Shown one piece after another: positions 11,985 to 22,926 of a DNA stretch of 64,000 bases. The notes beneath the pieces were generated by a model that saw only the letters and a list, made by a program, of their open reading frames with translations, made no database searches and was not told the DNA's origin. Every line of letters starts with the position of its first letter. The first letter of the stretch is position 1. The DNA is from Pseudomonas sp. efr-133-TYG-5 (lineage in GTDB: Bacteria; Pseudomonadota; Gammaproteobacteria; Pseudomonadales; Pseudomonadaceae). Location of the stretch: positions 2,356,001-2,420,000 of the forward strand of contig NZ_JARVSM010000001.1 of NCBI RefSeq assembly GCF_030209175.1, read 5' to 3'. Both the position numbers and the translations under genes were made by a program.

Positions 11985-12751
11985 CCTCGCACGACGTCAA
12001 AAAACCCTCCCGCCTTTTCGCCGACTTATTGGCGCCATAAAAACATCAGCCCTTTTCCTAACTTTAGTTTCATTCGACAGTTGCCGTTTTTTTCAGTAGT
12101 GGCACGAAAAATTTTTTGCAGTAGTGGCACAAAAACATCTAAGCCGATTCTATCCCTGTCAATAAAGGACGAAATGCCAAGTGCTATCAATTTGAGAGCA
12201 GTGCCATCTTTGTCAATATTTCAAGAAATTTCAGATTTCGCGATGGGCGGACTGGAACTATGTCCAAATGCGTAGCTCATACCACCGGTAACGATTTTCG
12301 CCGACTTTGTGCGAGATAACTTACGCAGAGCAATTAGCCATGTAACCAAGTTGTCACAGCAACTTGCATGAATGACTAACGGGTCTGGAAACAAACTGAA
12401 GGACAGGAGATACGCACCATTAATATCCCCTACAAGGCCAAGGCCGCGCCCCTATAAACGTGCTCGCCTGAGCACCCAACCGCTTGATCTACGGGCTTTT
12501 CCGCCCGCATCGAGCGCGCAATACGATTGCACGGACTTCTTCTCGACAGAGGTTCGGCTGCATAACAGGGCAAGTCATAACAATAAGGCCTAGTTGCGCA
12601 CATCTTGAGTGCACTTATTTAGACACTCGGAACTTAGTATGCCTGCACACGGCATTGTGGCGCCTGTAAGCCGCACTTTCGAGTGCACTATGACCGCTGA
12701 ACACCATTAACTCCGGCCATCTAACGGCCAGATAAAACAGAGGTAATTGCG
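11985..12751 (+). promoter_or_regulatory. Long AT-richer upstream region of algD
   Basis: About 770 bp without a gene, visibly richer in A and T than either flank. P. aeruginosa algD also has a long regulatory region bound by AlgR, AmrZ and the sigma factor AlgU. Seen here: two copies of CAGTAGTGGCAC followed by A-runs at 12094 and 12119 (25 bp apart), which loosely resemble reported AmrZ half-sites; two AGTGCACT palindromes at 12608 and 12682; and GGAACTT at 12629. I found no clear copy of the AlgR box. Short open frames inside show no coding character. Site assignments are inference. Confidence 0.6.
12629..12635 (+). promoter_or_regulatory. Candidate AlgU (-35) element upstream of algD
   Basis: GGAACTT matches the -35 element of AlgU/RpoE-type promoters and lies about 117 nt before the algD start. 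No convincing -10 (TCTGA/TCAAA-like) is seen at the right spacing, so this is tentative. Confidence 0.35.
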
Positions 12752-14068
12752 ATGCGCATCAGCATATTTGGTTTGGGTTACGTCGGCGCAGTCTGTGCCG
12801 GTTGCCTGTCTGCACGGGGCCATGACGTGGTTGGCGTCGATGTCGCCAAAGACAAGATCGATATGATCAACGCGGGCAAATCCCCGATTGTTGAACCGGG
12901 CCTGGGCGAGTTGCTGGCGCAAGGTATCGAAACCGGTCGTCTGCGCGGTACGACCAACTTCGCCGAGGCGATTCGCGACACTGACCTGTCGATGATCTGC
13001 GTCGGCACGCCGAGCAAAAAGAACGGCGACCTGGAACTGAACTACATCGAAGCGGTATGCCGCGAGATCGGTTTCGTGCTGCGCGAGAAGACCACCCGCC
13101 ACACCATCGTCGTGCGCAGCACCGTCCTGCCGGGCACCGTGGCCAACGTGGTGATCCCGATCCTCGAAGACTGCTCGGGCAAGAAGGCCGGCGTCGATTT
13201 CGGCGTGGCGGTCAACCCTGAGTTCCTGCGCGAATCCACCGCGATCAAGGACTACGACCTGCCGCCGATGACCGTCATCGGCGAGTTCGACAAGGCTTCG
13301 GGCGACGTTCTGCAATCGCTGTACGAAGAACTCGACGCGCCGATCATCCGCAAGGACATCGCCGTCGCCGAGATGATCAAGTACACCTGCAACGTCTGGC
13401 ACGCCACCAAGGTGACCTTCGCCAACGAGATCGGCAACATCGCCAAGGCCGTCGGCGTCGATGGCCGTGAAGTGATGGACGTGGTCTGCCAGGACAAGAC
13501 CCTCAACCTGTCCCAGTACTACATGCGCCCGGGCTTCGCCTTCGGCGGTTCGTGCCTGCCGAAAGACGTGCGTGCCCTGACCTACCGCGCCGGCTCGCTG
13601 GACGTCGAAGCACCGCTGCTCAACTCGCTGATGCGCAGTAACGAATCGCAAGTGCAGAACGCCTTCGACATCGTTGAAAGCCACGACAAACGCAAAGTCG
13701 CCCTGCTCGGCCTGAGCTTCAAGGCCGGTACCGACGACCTGCGCGAAAGTCCGCTGGTGGAACTGGCGGAAATGCTGATCGGCAAGGGCTACGACCTGAG
13801 CATCTACGACAGCAACGTCGAGTACGCCCGTGTCCACGGCGCGAACAAGGACTACATCGAGTCGAAAATCCCGCACGTATCGTCCCTGCTCAACGCGGAC
13901 TTCGATTCGGTGATCGACAACTCCGACGTGATCATCCTCGGCAACCGCGACGAGAAGTTCCGCGCACTGGCCCAGGAAGCCCCACAGGGCAAACAAGTCA
14001 TCGACCTGGTCGGCTTCATGTCCAAAGCCACCAGCGCCGGTAGCCGCACCGAAGGTATCTGCTGGTAA
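12752..14068 (+). CDS. algD: GDP-mannose 6-dehydrogenase AlgD
   Basis: 438-residue NAD-dependent enzyme that oxidises GDP-mannose to GDP-mannuronate, the committed step and the polymerase substrate of alginate synthesis. The N-terminal Rossmann motif [12 protein letters not shown] and the catalytic cysteine in GGSCLPKD are present; that cysteine is residue 268, the same number as in P. aeruginosa. AGAGGT precedes the ATG. It is the first gene of the twelve-gene operon, preceded by an unusually long leader and followed by a hairpin repeat before alg8. Confidence 0.97.
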   Translation: MRISIFGLGYVGAVCAGCLSARGHDVVGVDVAKDKIDMINAGKSPIVEPGLGELLAQGIETGRLRGTTNFAEAIRDTDLSMICVGTPSKKNGDLELNYIEAVCREIGFVLREKTTRHTIVVRSTVLPGTVANVVIPILEDCSGKKAGVDFGVAVNPEFLRESTAIKDYDLPPMTVIGEFDKASGDVLQSLYEELDAPIIRKDIAVAEMIKYTCNVWHATKVTFANEIGNIAKAVGVDGREVMDVVCQDKTLNLSQYYMRPGFAFGGSCLPKDVRALTYRAGSLDVEAPLLNSLMRSNESQVQNAFDIVESHDKRKVALLGLSFKAGTDDLRESPLVELAEMLIGKGYDLSIYDSNVEYARVHGANKDYIESKIPHVSSLLNADFDSVIDNSDVIILGNRDEKFRALAQEAPQGKQVIDLVGFMSKATSAGSRTEGICW

Positions 14069-14089
14069 AGCAGCGCCAAGCGACAAGCC

Positions 14090-14140
14090 TCGAGCTGCAA
14101 GCCAAAGCGTTTCGCTTGCAGCTTGACGCTTGCAGCTCGA
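14090..14140. repeat. GCTGCAAGC-type palindromic repeat between algD and alg8
   Basis: TCGAGCTGCAAGC (14090-14102) pairs perfectly with GCTTGCAGCTCGA (14128-14140); a further GCTTGCAGCTT lies in the loop, allowing an alternative pairing. A relative lies between algF and algA. Confidence 0.85.
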
Positions 14141-14166
14141 AGCCTCTCTTACCTTGGATGACGTCG

Positions 14167-15648
14167 ATGACCAAGCTCAAACATTTCTTTCTGCAATCCG
14201 CCGGCTGGCTGTTGTTTCTAAGCCTGTTGATGGGCCTGGCCTTGATGCTGCCCACGTCCACATTCGACTCCGAGTCGAAGGACTTTATTTTCCTGATTGG
14301 CGCCGTGGGTATCTGGCGCTACTCGATGGGTGCCACGCACTTTGTGCGCGGGATGATTTTTCTCTACATCGTTTACCCGCACCTGCGCCGCAAAGTGCGC
14401 AAGCTGGGTAAAGCGGCGGATCCGTCGCATGTGTTCCTGATGGTCACCAGTTTCCGTATCGACGCGCTGACCACGGCGCAGGTCTACAGCTCGGTGATCC
14501 GCGAAGCCATCGACTGCGAACTGCCGACCACCGTGGTCTGCTCGATCGTCGAAATGTCCGATGAACTGCTGGTCAAGGCCCTGTGGGCGCGGATGAATCC
14601 GCCGGAACGCGTGAAGCTCGACTTCGTGCGCATTCCCGGCACCGGCAAGCGTGATGGCCTGGCGTTCGGTTTCCGCGCGATCTCCCGCCACCTGCCGGAC
14701 GACCGTGCCGTCGTGGCCGTGATCGACGGCGACACCGTGCTCGGCGAAGGCGTCGTACGCAAGACCGTGCCGTGGTTCCAGCTGTTCGACAACGTCGGCG
14801 GCCTGACCACCAACGAATTCTGCGAAGTGCGCGGCGGCTACATCATGAGCGAATGGCACAAGCTGCGTTTCGCCCAGCGTCACATCAACATGTGCTCGAT
14901 GGCCCTGTCCAAGCGCGTACTGACCATGACTGGCCGGATGTCGGTTTTCAAAGCCTCGGTGGTGACCAACCCGGATTTCATCGCCGACGTCGAAAGCGAT
15001 TCGCTGCAACACTGGCGCCTGGGCCGTTTCAAGTTTTTGACCGGTGACGACAAATCGAGCTGGTTCAGCCTGATGCGCCTGGGTTACGACACCTTCTACG
15101 TCCCGGACGCGGCGATCAACACCGTTGAACACCCGCCGGAAAAGAGCTTCATCAAGGCCAGCCGCAAGCTGATGTTCCGCTGGTACGGCAACAACCTGCG
15201 GCAGAACTCGCGAGCGCTGGGCCTGGGCGTGAAACGCCTCGGCGCCTTCACCTCGGTGGTGCTGTTCGACCAGCGCGTATCGATGTGGACGTCGTTGCTC
15301 GGCCTGACCGTGGCCATCATCGCCAGCTTCAAGTACGGCGGCGCGTTCATTCTCGCCTACCTGCTGTGGATCGGTATCACGCGCCTGATTCTGACCCTGC
15401 TGCTGTCCTGCTCCGGTCACCGGATCGGCCCGGCCTACCCGTTGATTCTCTATTACAACCAGATCGTCGGCGCGCTGGTGAAGATCTACGTGTTCTTCCG
15501 CCTCGACCAACAATCCTGGACTCGCCAACCCACTTCCCTGACCCGTGACCTCGCCAGCTTTCAACGTTGGTTCAACACCTGGTCGTCTCGGACCATGACC
15601 TTCTCCGCCGGCAGCATTTTCGTCGCCGTGCTGCTGATGATGGTCTGA
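14167..15648 (+). CDS. alg8: Alginate polymerase glycosyltransferase Alg8
   Basis: 493-residue inner-membrane family-2 glycosyltransferase that polymerises mannuronate from GDP-mannuronate. Two N-terminal membrane helices precede the cytoplasmic catalytic domain with the D-x-D in AVIDGDT and the TGDDK motif; further helices fill the C-terminal third. An ATG at 14158 is also in frame, but 14167 is better spaced from TTGGA and gives the family length. Works with Alg44, encoded next. Confidence 0.94.
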   Translation: MTKLKHFFLQSAGWLLFLSLLMGLALMLPTSTFDSESKDFIFLIGAVGIWRYSMGATHFVRGMIFLYIVYPHLRRKVRKLGKAADPSHVFLMVTSFRIDALTTAQVYSSVIREAIDCELPTTVVCSIVEMSDELLVKALWARMNPPERVKLDFVRIPGTGKRDGLAFGFRAISRHLPDDRAVVAVIDGDTVLGEGVVRKTVPWFQLFDNVGGLTTNEFCEVRGGYIMSEWHKLRFAQRHINMCSMALSKRVLTMTGRMSVFKASVVTNPDFIADVESDSLQHWRLGRFKFLTGDDKSSWFSLMRLGYDTFYVPDAAINTVEHPPEKSFIKASRKLMFRWYGNNLRQNSRALGLGVKRLGAFTSVVLFDQRVSMWTSLLGLTVAIIASFKYGGAFILAYLLWIGITRLILTLLLSCSGHRIGPAYPLILYYNQIVGALVKIYVFFRLDQQSWTRQPTSLTRDLASFQRWFNTWSSRTMTFSAGSIFVAVLLMMV

Positions 15649-15683
15649 CCCGCCCCTCTTGAATTAACAAGGAAATCGCCCCT

Positions 15684-16853
15684 ATGAATACCGCCGTCAA
15701 CGTCAACGTAGTGCATGAATCCGAAGCCCAGCGCCAGCACGCCCGGGTGAAAATCCCGGCCAAGCTGCGGTTCTTCGGCCACGACCGCACGCCGCTCGAA
15801 GCACGGGTCCTCGACCTGTCCGCCGGTGGCCTGGCGTTCAACGCCGGGCAGATGCCGCTGACCATCGGCGAGGTGCACAAGGCGCGCCTGCAATTCGTCA
15901 TCGACAACCTCGGCCTGGCCATGGACGTCGAGTTGCAGATCCGCTCCTACGACCGCCAGACCGGCCGCGCCGGTTGCCAGTTCCAGAATCTCGAGCCGCA
16001 GGATATTTCCACCCTGCGCCACCTGATCACTTCGCACCTGGCCGGCGACATCGTCAGCATGGGTGAAGTGCTGGCGACCCTGCAGCGCGACAACTTCACC
16101 AAGGCGCGCAAGGTCAAGGACGGCGGCAGCGGCATGACTCCGTTCGGGCGGCTGAAAGCGGTCACGTTCAGCGCCGGGATTTTCGCGGTCGGCCTGGTGG
16201 CGGCGGGTTTCATTTTCAAATCGGTGTACGGCATGTACTTCGTCAGCCACGCCCAGGCCGGCCTGGTCAGCGTGCCGGGGATGAACATCACCATGCCGCG
16301 CGACGGCACCGTGCAGAGCCTGGTCAAGTCCGACGGCGTCGCCGCCAAGGGCGCACCGCTGGCGACGTTCAGCACCAGCATGCTCGATGTGCTCAAGGGC
16401 CATCTGGACGAAGACCAACTGCAGCCGGCCAAGGTTGAAGAACTGTTCGGCAAGCAGATGACCGGCACCCTGACCTCGCCGTGCGATTGCACCGTGGCCC
16501 AGCAACTGGTGGCCGACGGGCAATACGCGAGCAAGGGCGACGTGATCTTCACCCTGGTTCCGCGCAACACCCAGGCCACTGTCGATGCGCGCTTCTCCTA
16601 TCGCCAGTTCGGTGATGTCCGTCCGGGCACCCCGGTGAGCTTCCAGATCGCCGGCGAAGACCAGACCCGTACCGGCAAGATCGTCAGCAGCACCAGCCTG
16701 AAGAGCGCCGACCTGTCCTCCGACATCCGCGTGCAGATCCAGCCGGACGAGCCTCTGGACAGCAGCTTCGCCGGGCGCCCGGTGGAAGTGAACAGCGACC
16801 GTGGCCCGAACCTCAACTGGCTGATCGACAAAGCCATGGCTGCCGGTCTTTAA
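15684..16853 (+). CDS. alg44: Alginate co-polymerase and c-di-GMP receptor Alg44
   Basis: 389-residue protein with an N-terminal cytoplasmic PilZ domain, one membrane helix (about residues 160-180, AGIFAVGLVAAGFIF) and a periplasmic HlyD-like domain. The c-di-GMP-binding residues are all in place: Arg17 and Arg21 (RxxxR) and Asp44-x-Ser46 (DLSAGG), at the same positions as in P. aeruginosa. Binding c-di-GMP switches on polymerisation by Alg8. AAGGAAA precedes the start. Downstream algK begins 10-16 bp after the stop. Confidence 0.95.
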   Translation: MNTAVNVNVVHESEAQRQHARVKIPAKLRFFGHDRTPLEARVLDLSAGGLAFNAGQMPLTIGEVHKARLQFVIDNLGLAMDVELQIRSYDRQTGRAGCQFQNLEPQDISTLRHLITSHLAGDIVSMGEVLATLQRDNFTKARKVKDGGSGMTPFGRLKAVTFSAGIFAVGLVAAGFIFKSVYGMYFVSHAQAGLVSVPGMNITMPRDGTVQSLVKSDGVAAKGAPLATFSTSMLDVLKGHLDEDQLQPAKVEELFGKQMTGTLTSPCDCTVAQQLVADGQYASKGDVIFTLVPRNTQATVDARFSYRQFGDVRPGTPVSFQIAGEDQTRTGKIVSSTSLKSADLSSDIRVQIQPDEPLDSSFAGRPVEVNSDRGPNLNWLIDKAMAAGL

Positions 16854-16868
16854 GTCGAGGACATGCCT

Positions 16869-18374
16869 GTGACTACTCCACCCATCTCGAGCACACCACA
16901 AACCCTATGGGAGCGAGCTTGCTCGCGAATGCACTCTGACATTCAGCCTCAGTGCCGACTGACACACCGCTTTCGCGAGCAAGCGCGCTCCCACATGGGT
17001 TCAGTGTGTGCCTTGGCACTGGCGGTGAGTCTGGCCGGTTGCGCCGGCCTGCCCGACCAGCGCCTGGCCAATGAAGCGCTCAAGCGCGGCGACACCGCGA
17101 CTGCCGCGCAGAATTACCGTGCGCTGGCCGACCTGGGTTACAGCGAGGCCCAGGTCGGGCTCGCCGATATTCAGGTCGACAGCCGTGACCCGGAACAGAT
17201 GAAACAGGCCGAAGCCACCTACCGCGCAGCGGCCAGTGTTTCGCCGCGGGCGCAGGCGCGCCTCGGTCGCCTGCTGGTGGCCAAGCCCGGTTCCACCGAA
17301 GCCGAGCACCAGGAAGCCGAAAGCCTGTTGAAAAAAGCCGCTGCCAACGGTGAAGGCAACACCCTGATTCCGCTGGCGATGCTGTACCTGCAATACCCGC
17401 ACAGCTTCCCCAACATCAACGCCCAGCAGCAGATCGACCAATGGCGCAAATCCGGTTACCCGGAAGCAGGCCTGGCGCAAGTGCTGCTGTATCGCACCCA
17501 GGGCACTTACGACCAGCACCTGGATGACGTGGAAAAAATCTGCAAGGCCGCGCTCAACAGCACCGACATCTGCTACGTCGAACTGGCCACGGTCTATCAG
17601 AAGCGTGCGCAGCCGGAGCAACAGGCCGAGCTGATCAAGCAGCTGCAGGCCGGTTACAGCCGTGGCACCGTCAGCGCGCAACGGGTGGATTCCGTTGCCC
17701 GCGTGCTGGCCGATTCGACCCTCGGCAAGACCGACGAGAAAACCGCACAATCGCTGCTCGAACCGATCGCCCCGGGCTATCCGGCATCGTGGGTGACCCT
17801 CGCACAACTGCTCTACGACTTCCCGGAACTGGGTGACGTCGATCAGATGATGAAGTACCTGGACAACGGCCGCGCCGCCGACCAGCCGCGCGCCGAGCTG
17901 TTGCTGGGCAAGCTCTACTACGAAGGGAAAATGGTCCCGGCCGATGCCAAGGTCGCCGAGGAACATTTCCAGAAAGCCGTCGGCCGCGAAGTCGCCGCCG
18001 ATTACTACCTCGGCCAGATCTATCGCCGCGGTTACCTGGGCAAGGTCTATCCGCAGAAGGCCCTCGATCATCTGCTGACCGCTGCGCGCAACGGCCAGAA
18101 CAGCGCCGACTTCGCCATCGCCCAACTGTTTTCCCAAGGCAAGGGCACCAAGCCCGACCCAGTCAACGCCTACGTCTTCAGCCAGTTGGCCAAGGCGCAG
18201 AACACTCCGCAGGCCGATGAGCTGGCGACCACCCTGGCCGCGCAGTTGCCGCCCGAGCGCCTGGCCGAAGCCCAGCGCCTGCTGCAACAGGAACAGGCCA
18301 GCCGTGGCGCCCTGAACCAGAACACGCTGCAACTGCACGCCCTGCAAGAAGAAGACGGCGAGGAATCCCTATGA
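16869..18374 (+). CDS. algK: Alginate secretion lipoprotein AlgK with REPIN inside its signal region
   Basis: TPR/Sel1-like outer-membrane lipoprotein that scaffolds the alginate secretion complex and localises AlgE. The lipobox LAGC and mature CAGLPDQRL are typical. A complete REPIN (16908-16995) lies in frame between the likely start and the hydrophobic core of the signal peptide. The GTG at 16869 has GAGG 8 nt upstream and is preferred; this gives ~42 extra residues before [11 protein letters not shown]. The ATG at 16863 is too close to GAGG. The ATG at 16995, at the REPIN edge, would give a short normal signal peptide but lacks a clear ribosome-binding site. The body of the protein is intact. 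The stop overlaps algE by 4 bp. Confidence 0.88.
   Translation: MTTPPISSTPQTLWERACSRMHSDIQPQCRLTHRFREQARSHMGSVCALALAVSLAGCAGLPDQRLANEALKRGDTATAAQNYRALADLGYSEAQVGLADIQVDSRDPEQMKQAEATYRAAASVSPRAQARLGRLLVAKPGSTEAEHQEAESLLKKAAANGEGNTLIPLAMLYLQYPHSFPNINAQQQIDQWRKSGYPEAGLAQVLLYRTQGTYDQHLDDVEKICKAALNSTDICYVELATVYQKRAQPEQQAELIKQLQAGYSRGTVSAQRVDSVARVLADSTLGKTDEKTAQSLLEPIAPGYPASWVTLAQLLYDFPELGDVDQMMKYLDNGRAADQPRAELLLGKLYYEGKMVPADAKVAEEHFQKAVGREVAADYYLGQIYRRGYLGKVYPQKALDHLLTAARNGQNSADFAIAQLFSQGKGTKPDPVNAYVFSQLAKAQNTPQADELATTLAAQLPPERLAEAQRLLQQEQASRGALNQNTLQLHALQEEDGEESL
16908..16995. repeat. REPIN inserted in the 5' end of algK
   Basis: TGGGAGCGAGCTTGCTCGCGAA and the inverse TTTCGCGAGCAAGCGCGCTCCCACA enclose about 40 bp. 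It keeps the algK frame open and its last A begins the ATG at 16995. It is the only REP copy I see inside a protein-coding frame in this window. Confidence 0.92.
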
Positions 18375-19858
18375 AGTTGAATCCCTTTGTGAAGGCCGGT
18401 ATCGGCCTGACCTTCGCGCTGATCTGGTCTTGCCCGACACTGGCCGCGATGACCGAAAGCAAGAATTTCGGCCTTGAAGTGAAAATCACCGGCCAGTCCG
18501 AAGACGACCGCGACCTCGGCACTGCCCGTGGCGGCGACGTCAATGGCCTGGGCCTCGATCTGCGTCCGTGGGTCTACGGCGAAAGCGGCGCGTGGAGCGC
18601 CTACGCCATGGGCCAGGCCGTGACCTCGACCGATATCATCGAGACCGACACCCTGCAGCAGTCCGACAGCGACGGCACGCAGAGCACCGACAACGGCGAC
18701 CGCAAGACCAAGAAAAACTACCTGGCGATGCGCGAGTTCTGGGTCGGCTACAGCGGCCTGACGCCCTACCCTGGCGAGATGCTCAAATTCGGTCGCCAGC
18801 GTCTGCGTAACGACGACGGCCAGTGGCGCGATACCAACATCGAAGCACTGAACTGGACCTTCGACACCACCCTGCTGCGCGCCAACGCCGGTGTCGCCGA
18901 ACGCTTCAGCGAATACCGCACCGACCTCAAGGAGCTGGCACCGAAAGACAAGGATCGCCTGCACGCCTATGCCGACGCTGCGTACCAGTGGACGCCGGGC
19001 CAGTGGGTCGGCATCCGCGGCCACCACACCCACGATGACGGCAAGCTCGACTACGCCGAACCGGGCGTGCCCCGCGATTCGCTGGACAAGACCGAGAACG
19101 GCGACATCAGCTGGCTCGGCCTGACCGCCGACAGCGACGCCTACAACTGGCGCAACACCAACACCGTCAACTACTGGGGCAGCATCACCGGCATGAGCGG
19201 CGACCGCGACACGGTCAATCCGTTGAACGCCGACGGCAGCGCTCCGGCCCAGGCCAAGCGCAGCGATGACGTCAACGGCTGGGCCACCGACATCGGTGTG
19301 CGCCTGCGCCTCGACCCGCAATGGCAGGTCGGCGCCGCGTATGCCCGCGCCAGCGCCGATTACGAACAGAACGGCCTGGAAAGCAACCGCTCCAACTACA
19401 CCGGCACCCGCTCGCGTGTACACCGCTTCGGTGAAGCCTTCCGTGGCGAAATGAACAACATGCAGACCGCCACCCTGTTCGGTTCGTGGATGCTCAACGA
19501 CCAGTACGACGCCAGCCTGATCTACCACAAGTTCTGGCGCGTGGACGGCAACAAGCCGGTGGGCAGCAACGGCATCAACGCCGTGGAAAACAACACCGAC
19601 GACGTCACCGGCGCGATACTCTCCAGCACCTCGCTGCCGCTGCAGGATGGCAACAAGGATCTGGGCCAGGAAATGGATCTGGTGGTCACCAAGTACTTCA
19701 AGCAAGGGTTGTTGCCGGCCGCGTTGAGCCAGTCGATCGACGAGCCGTCGGCGCTGGTGCGCTTCCGTGGCGGCGTGTTCAAGCCCGGCGACGCCTACGG
19801 CAGCCAGGTCGACTCGTACATGCACCGCGCGTTCATCGACGTGATCTGGCGCTTCTGA
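18371..19858 (+). CDS. algE: Alginate outer-membrane porin AlgE
   Basis: 495-residue beta-barrel that lets anionic alginate out through the outer membrane. It has a signal peptide ([21 protein letters not shown]), the family opening [18 protein letters not shown], many alternating aromatic strands and a final strand ending in aromatic-basic-Phe (VIWRF). The start overlaps the algK stop (ATGA), indicating coupling. The following algG start is about 26 bp away. Confidence 0.95.
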   Translation: MKLNPFVKAGIGLTFALIWSCPTLAAMTESKNFGLEVKITGQSEDDRDLGTARGGDVNGLGLDLRPWVYGESGAWSAYAMGQAVTSTDIIETDTLQQSDSDGTQSTDNGDRKTKKNYLAMREFWVGYSGLTPYPGEMLKFGRQRLRNDDGQWRDTNIEALNWTFDTTLLRANAGVAERFSEYRTDLKELAPKDKDRLHAYADAAYQWTPGQWVGIRGHHTHDDGKLDYAEPGVPRDSLDKTENGDISWLGLTADSDAYNWRNTNTVNYWGSITGMSGDRDTVNPLNADGSAPAQAKRSDDVNGWATDIGVRLRLDPQWQVGAAYARASADYEQNGLESNRSNYTGTRSRVHRFGEAFRGEMNNMQTATLFGSWMLNDQYDASLIYHKFWRVDGNKPVGSNGINAVENNTDDVTGAILSSTSLPLQDGNKDLGQEMDLVVTKYFKQGLLPAALSQSIDEPSALVRFRGGVFKPGDAYGSQVDSYMHRAFIDVIWRF

Positions 19859-19884
19859 TGCAAACCGCGAAGGGAGTGCCCGAC

Positions 19885-21456
19885 ATGAACAACGCAAGGA
19901 AAGGCTCGCTCAGCCTGTTGGCCGGCGCAATGCTGCTGGCCTCGGCCGGCGCCTTCGCCACAGTGGAGCCGGCCAAGCCGGTGACCACCGCCAAAGAGCT
20001 GCAACAGGCCAAGACCTACACCGTCAGCAGCGCGCCGACCGAGGCGCTGGAACTGGCCAAGCCGAAACTGCCCGACCTCACCGGCTTCACCGCCGAGGCC
20101 GCCGCCGCGAAAATCGTGCGCAGCAAACCGGGCAAGATCAGCGTGCGCCGGATGATGCAGGAAGACGCCCTGAAGGACTTCATCGGCGGCGACAACAAGA
20201 TGGCCGAATGGGTGGTGCGTCAGCACGGTATCCCGCAGGCGATCTTCGTCGACGACGGCTACATGAACCTCAAGGAGCTGGCGCAGAAGCTGCCCAAGCA
20301 GTACTTCAGCGAAACCGCACCCGGTGTGTACCTGGCCAAGCTGCCGATCGTGGTCGGCCGCAAGGGCATCCTCGAAATCGACGGCCAGACCCAGGAGTTG
20401 CGCCTGTCCCAGGAGGCCGGTTCGTTCCTGGTCAACGACGGCCAGCTGTTCGTGCGTGACACCAAGGTCACTGGCTGGCGCGAGAAGGACAACGGCCCGG
20501 CCACCTTCCGTTCGCCGAAGGAGTTCCGACCGTTCCTGCTCGCCTGGGGTGGCACCGAGACCTACATCGTCAACAGCAAGATGGCCAGCTTCGGCTATGC
20601 CAACAGTAAGTCGTACGGGGTGAGTATTTCCCAGTACACGCCGAACATGGCCAAGGTGCTCAAGCGTCCCGAGCCGACCGGCTGGATCGTCGGTTCCGAG
20701 TTCTCCGACATGTGGTACGGCTTCTACTGCTACGAGACCCGCGACTTCGTGGTCAAGGGCAACACCTACAAGGACAACATCGTCTACGGCATCGACCCGC
20801 ACGACCGTTCCCACGGTCTGATCATTGCCGAGAACACCGTCCACGGTACGAAGAAGAAGCACGGCATCATCATTTCCCGTGAAGTGAACGACAGCTTCAT
20901 CTTCAACAACAAGAGCTACGACAACCACCTCTCGGGCCTGGTGATCGACCGCAACAGCGTCAACAACATCATTGCCTACAACGAGATCTACAAGAACCAC
21001 ACCGACGGCATCACCCTCTACGAGTCCGCCGACAACCTGCTGTGGGGCAACAAGGTCATCAGCAACAAGCGCCACGGCATCCGCATTCGTAACAGCGTGA
21101 ACATCCGCCTCTACGAAAACGTGGCCATGGCCAACGGTCTGACCGGCGTCTACGGCCACATCAAGGACCTGACCGATACCGACCGTGACATCAAGCTCGA
21201 CCCGTTCGATGCCCAGGTGTCGCTGATCGTGGTCGGCGGTGAACTGGCGGCCAACGGCAGCGGCCCGATGGCCATCGACTCGCCATTGAGCGTGGAGCTG
21301 TACCGCGTGTCGATGCTGGCGCCGACCAAATCCAGCGGCATCAGCTTCAACGGCATCCTCGGCGAGCGCCAGGATGAAATTCTCGACCTGCTGGTGCGCC
21401 AGCAGAAAGCCGTGCTGATCGACCCTGTCGAACGCCAGACCGAAATGCAGGACTGA
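19885..21456 (+). CDS. algG: Periplasmic mannuronan C5-epimerase AlgG
   Basis: 523-residue right-handed parallel beta-helix enzyme that converts some mannuronate residues in the chain to guluronate. Signal peptide LSLLAGAMLLASAGAFA; the catalytic DPHD motif is at residues 304-307, with the His at 306, inside a run of parallel beta-helix (PbH1) repeats. An ATG at 19858 overlaps the algE stop, but 19885 has AAGGGAG 8 nt upstream and gives a direct signal peptide, so it is preferred. Followed by algX after 10 bp. Confidence 0.94.
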   Translation: MNNARKGSLSLLAGAMLLASAGAFATVEPAKPVTTAKELQQAKTYTVSSAPTEALELAKPKLPDLTGFTAEAAAAKIVRSKPGKISVRRMMQEDALKDFIGGDNKMAEWVVRQHGIPQAIFVDDGYMNLKELAQKLPKQYFSETAPGVYLAKLPIVVGRKGILEIDGQTQELRLSQEAGSFLVNDGQLFVRDTKVTGWREKDNGPATFRSPKEFRPFLLAWGGTETYIVNSKMASFGYANSKSYGVSISQYTPNMAKVLKRPEPTGWIVGSEFSDMWYGFYCYETRDFVVKGNTYKDNIVYGIDPHDRSHGLIIAENTVHGTKKKHGIIISREVNDSFIFNNKSYDNHLSGLVIDRNSVNNIIAYNEIYKNHTDGITLYESADNLLWGNKVISNKRHGIRIRNSVNIRLYENVAMANGLTGVYGHIKDLTDTDRDIKLDPFDAQVSLIVVGGELAANGSGPMAIDSPLSVELYRVSMLAPTKSSGISFNGILGERQDEILDLLVRQQKAVLIDPVERQTEMQD

Positions 21457-21466
21457 GGATAATTCC

Positions 21467-22918
21467 ATGCACCCACACTTGATCAAATTACTCAGCCTGT
21501 CGGCCCTGACCGTGGGCATTCTGGCGGCCGCCAATGCGGCCCGGGCGGACGAGGCGCAAGCGCCGACATTCACCGCCGAACCGTGCTGCAACCTGTGCCC
21601 GGAAGCCCACGACGCGAAGAACTACACCACCCGCTACCAACAGAACTTCACCACCCTGGTGCAGGCGCAGGGCGACTGGTTGTTCCGTACCCAGGAAGAC
21701 CTGCGTACCGAGTTCAACACCACCGCTGCCGGCTACAAGCGCCTGCAACAGCTGCACGATGCGTTCAAGGCCAAGGGCGTCGAACTGGTGATCGTCTATC
21801 AGCCGACCCGTGGCCTGGTGAACCGCAACAAGCTCAACCCGCAGGAAAAAGCCGCGTTCGATTACGACAAGGCGCTGAAGAACTACAAGACCATGCTCGG
21901 GCGTTTTGCGCAGATGGGCTACGTGGTTCCGGACCTGTCGCCGCTGACCAACGAATCACTGCCGGACACCCTGCCCGCCCACGATTTCTACTTCCGTGGC
22001 GACCAGCACTGGACCCCGTACGGTGCCCAGCGCACGGCAAAAATCGTTGCCGAGAAGGTCAAGCAGATCCCGGCCTTCGCCGACATTCCCAAGCGTGAAT
22101 TCGAAACCAAGCGCTCCGGGCGCATGGGCAAGACCGGCACCCTGCACAACATGGCCGGGCAACTGTGCGGCACCAGTTACGCGATCCAGTACATGGACCA
22201 GTTCACCACCGAGCCCAAGGGCGAGGCCGGTGACGGCGACCTGTTCGGTGATTCCGGCAACCCGCAGATCACCCTGGTCGGCACCTCGCACAGCGGCAAA
22301 AACTACAACTTCGCCGGTTTCCTCGAAGAAGCCATCGGCGCCGACATCCTCAACGTCGCGTTCCCCGGCGGTGGCCTGGAAGGTTCGATGCTGCAGTACC
22401 TCGGCAGCGACGAATTCCAGAAGACTCCGCCGAAGATTCTCATCTGGGAATTCTCGCCGCTGTACCGCCTCGACCAGGAGACCATCTATCGCCAGATGAT
22501 GGCCCTGCTGGATAACGGCTGCGAAGGCAAAGACGCGCAGATGAGCGCCAGCACCACGCTGAAACCGGGCGGCAAACAAGAACTGCTGGTCAACAGCAAG
22601 AACCTGAATCTGCAGAACAGCAGTCACCAGGTCGACATCCGCTTCGCCGACACGTCGGTGAAAACCCTGCAAGCCACCCTCTGGTACATGAACGGTCGCC
22701 ACGAGGACATCAAGATCGAGAAACCGGAAACCTCCGACACCGACGGTCGTTTCGCCTTTGAGCTGCGCACGGACGAAGACTGGGCCTCGCAAAACCTGCT
22801 GGCAGTCGAAGTCCAGGGCCCGGAAGCGGGTACCGCGCCACAGAAAGTCGAAGCGAAAATCTGCAAACGCAACGTATTCCCGGGCGCTGGGCCACAAACC
22901 GCCCAGGTCGGGCAATGA
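21467..22918 (+). CDS. algX: Alginate O-acetyltransferase AlgX
   Basis: 483-residue periplasmic protein with an SGNH-hydrolase-like domain and a C-terminal carbohydrate-binding module; it acetylates mannuronate residues during export. Signal peptide at residues 1-27. The catalytic Asp179 and His181 (GDQHW) and Ser274 (GTSHSG) are present, each five positions beyond the P. aeruginosa numbering. The stop is followed at once by algL. Confidence 0.95.
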   Translation: MHPHLIKLLSLSALTVGILAAANAARADEAQAPTFTAEPCCNLCPEAHDAKNYTTRYQQNFTTLVQAQGDWLFRTQEDLRTEFNTTAAGYKRLQQLHDAFKAKGVELVIVYQPTRGLVNRNKLNPQEKAAFDYDKALKNYKTMLGRFAQMGYVVPDLSPLTNESLPDTLPAHDFYFRGDQHWTPYGAQRTAKIVAEKVKQIPAFADIPKREFETKRSGRMGKTGTLHNMAGQLCGTSYAIQYMDQFTTEPKGEAGDGDLFGDSGNPQITLVGTSHSGKNYNFAGFLEEAIGADILNVAFPGGGLEGSMLQYLGSDEFQKTPPKILIWEFSPLYRLDQETIYRQMMALLDNGCEGKDAQMSASTTLKPGGKQELLVNSKNLNLQNSSHQVDIRFADTSVKTLQATLWYMNGRHEDIKIEKPETSDTDGRFAFELRTDEDWASQNLLAVEVQGPEAGTAPQKVEAKICKRNVFPGAGPQTAQVGQ

Positions 22919-22926
22919 GGTCTGCT

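Noticed and set aside
12372-12669. Small genes in the algD leader
   Set aside because: Short frames (61-73 codons) with no ribosome-binding site or coding character.
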